From an uncultured Acidobacteriia bacterium (GTDB lineage: Bacteria; Acidobacteriota; Terriglobia; Bryobacterales; Bryobacteraceae), in assembly GCA_903929755.1 (NCBI GenBank), contig CAIYVZ010000055.1, positions 1-64,000 of the forward strand: a DNA stretch of 64,000 nucleotides. Direction: 5' to 3'. The stretch's first letter is position 1. Each line of letters starts with the position of its first letter. Shown piece by piece: positions 62,823 to 64,000 of the stretch. The position numbers were made by a program, and so were the translations under genes. Below the pieces are notes generated by a model that was given only the letters and a program-made list of their open reading frames with translations, was not told the origin of the DNA and made no database searches.

Positions 62823-64000
62823 GTGCCCGCGCTCGCCCAATTCGATCCCTTAATCCAAACCTGGTTCCGCCAGCGTTTCTCCGGCGTCACCTCGCCCCAG
62901 GAACAGGGCTGGCCCCTCATCGCCGCGGGCCACCACACCCTCATCTCAGCCCCCACCGGCTCTGGCAAAACCCTCTCCGCGTTCCTGATCTGCCTCGACC
63001 GTCTCGTCCGCGCCGCGCGTCTGGTTGCCCAGGGTACCCCCTTGCCGAATCAGACCCAGGTCGTCTACGTCTCCCCCCTGAAAGCTCTCAGTACCGACAT
63101 CCACCGCAATCTGGAAATCCCCCTCGCCGAAATCGCCGCCCTCGCCGAGCGCGAAGGCATCCCCATAGCCCCCATCCGCACCGGAGTCCGCACCGGCGAC
63201 ACCACCGCCCTGGATCGCCGCCGCATGACGAAGCACGCGCCCCACATCCTCGTCACCACCCCCGAGTCGCTCTACATCCTGTTGACCGCCCCGGCGCCGC
63301 GCCAAAATCTACGCACCGTCTCCACCGTCATCGTCGATGAGATCCACGCGTTAGCAGACGACAAAAGAGGCGCCCACCTCGCCCTGTCCCTCGAACGCCT
63401 CGACGCTCTCGTCGGCCATCGAGTTCAGCGCATCGGCCTCTCCGCCACCGTCAAACCCATCGAAGCCGTAGCCGAATTCCTCGCCCCCGGCGCAAAGATC
63501 GTCAACACCGGGCACCGCCGCGAAATGGATCTCGCCGTCGAAGTCCCCCGCAGCGAACTCGAAGCCGTAGCCGCCAACGAAGTCTGGGACGAGATCTATT
63601 CAGCACTCGCCACCCTCATCCTCGAACACCGCACCACCCTCGTCTTCGTCAACACCCGCCGCATGTCCGAACGGGTCGCCCATGCCCTCGAAGCCCGCCT
63701 TGGCAAGGACATCGTCTTCCCCCACCACGGCAGTCTCTCCCGCAAGATGCGCCACGAGGCTGAAACCCGCCTCCGCAATGGCGAGCTCCGCGCCGTGGTC
63801 GCCACTGCTTCCCTTGAACTCGGCATCGACATCGGCACCGTCGACCTCGTCTGCCAGGTCGGCTCCCCCCGCAACATCGCCGTCGCGCTCCAGCGCATCG
63901 GCCGTGCGGGGCACTGGGTCGGGGCCATGCCCAAAGGCCGCCTCTTCCCCACCACCCGCGACGAACTCATCGAATGCGCCGCCGTCATCTCCGCCATCCG
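62823..64000 (+). CDS. Lhr-like DEAD/DEAH-box helicase, 3' end beyond window
   Basis: Partial, at least 392 codons from GTG 62823, which has GGAG seven bases upstream. Helicase motifs: [12 protein letters not shown] (I), [11 protein letters not shown] (Ia), [16 protein letters not shown] (II), GLSAT (III), TLVFVNTRR (IV), [11 protein letters not shown] (V), QRIGRAGH (VI). The order and the SPLKALSTD and GIDIG signatures fit large Lhr-type helicases, which unwind RNA:DNA or DNA duplexes. The frame is still open at 64000. Confidence 0.88.
   Translation, partial: MPALAQFDPLIQTWFRQRFSGVTSPQEQGWPLIAAGHHTLISAPTGSGKTLSAFLICLDRLVRAARLVAQGTPLPNQTQVVYVSPLKALSTDIHRNLEIPLAEIAALAEREGIPIAPIRTGVRTGDTTALDRRRMTKHAPHILVTTPESLYILLTAPAPRQNLRTVSTVIVDEIHALADDKRGAHLALSLERLDALVGHRVQRIGLSATVKPIEAVAEFLAPGAKIVNTGHRREMDLAVEVPRSELEAVAANEVWDEIYSALATLILEHRTTLVFVNTRRMSERVAHALEARLGKDIVFPHHGSLSRKMRHEAETRLRNGELRAVVATASLELGIDIGTVDLVCQVGSPRNIAVALQRIGRAGHWVGAMPKGRLFPTTRDELIECAAVISAI

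Overview
The window looks like a chromosomal segment of an Acidobacteriota member of the Solibacter/Bryobacter type. The main support is two unrelated exported enzymes (CotH-like at 56853-58709, phosphoesterase at 58804-60657) that carry the same C-terminal module I recognise as the Solibacter-type TIGR03437 domain. Other support is an Oar-like TonB receptor with an N-terminal carboxypeptidase-regulatory domain, a DUF1592/DUF1552 pair, and many exported proteins with Tat-like or Sec signals and RG-rich linkers. All identifications are by eye from the translated sequence; no database search was run.

Layout. 1-5200: 23-bp repeats resembling an insertion-sequence end abut the flagellar genes fliF-G-H-I-J, and fliF has lost its normal start. 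5250-7950 (minus): small catabolic operon (FAH-type hydrolase, ABM-type monooxygenase, semialdehyde dehydrogenase). 8170-14730 (plus): ThuA fusion, sugar-isomerase-like protein, second ThuA fusion, PQQ/cytochrome c dehydrogenase. 14750-17040 (minus): IclR regulator, SDR dehydrogenase, cyclase-family hydrolase. 17107-19017: an RnfD/NqrB-like membrane protein fused to cysteine-rich Sel1 repeats. 19171-23082: TonB receptor plus small secreted protein, closed by a clear terminator. 23694-27522 (minus): second PQQ dehydrogenase and a tandem alpha/beta hydrolase. 27599-33716 (plus): beta-helix/PDZ protein, third ThuA fusion, second beta-helix protein. 41000-33726 (minus): fourth ThuA fusion, third PQQ dehydrogenase, esterase, VOC protein, short-chain fatty-acid transporter. 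45209-41133 (minus): two heme-free PQQ-like propellers and an SDR. 45402-48060 (plus): fifth ThuA fusion and second isomerase. 48061-50166: low-density stretch with gene remnants, a PEP-CTERM protein and a 31-residue ORF. 50167-51642: adenylate cyclase. 51685-56770: DUF1592, DUF1552 and ankyrin proteins in one operon. 56853-60657: CotH-like and phosphoesterase genes joined by an unusual 14-bp repeat. 60650-64000: membrane protein, TlpA-like thioredoxin, lactonase-fold protein, and the start of an Lhr-like helicase.

How it may work together (inference). Between 8 and 48 kb there are five ThuA fusions, two exported isomerase-like proteins, three PQQ/cytochrome dehydrogenases, two further PQQ-like propellers, a TonB receptor, beta-helix proteins and esterases, nearly all exported. 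At least four transcription units start from near-identical promoters (TTGACT or TTGACA, 17 bp, TA..AT) followed by a GCATCAAG-type element, which suggests one co-regulated periplasmic carbohydrate-oxidation regulon. This is the best candidate for an undescribed system. The most unusual single structure is the chain of seven overlapping five-codon mini-ORFs at 58706-58807.
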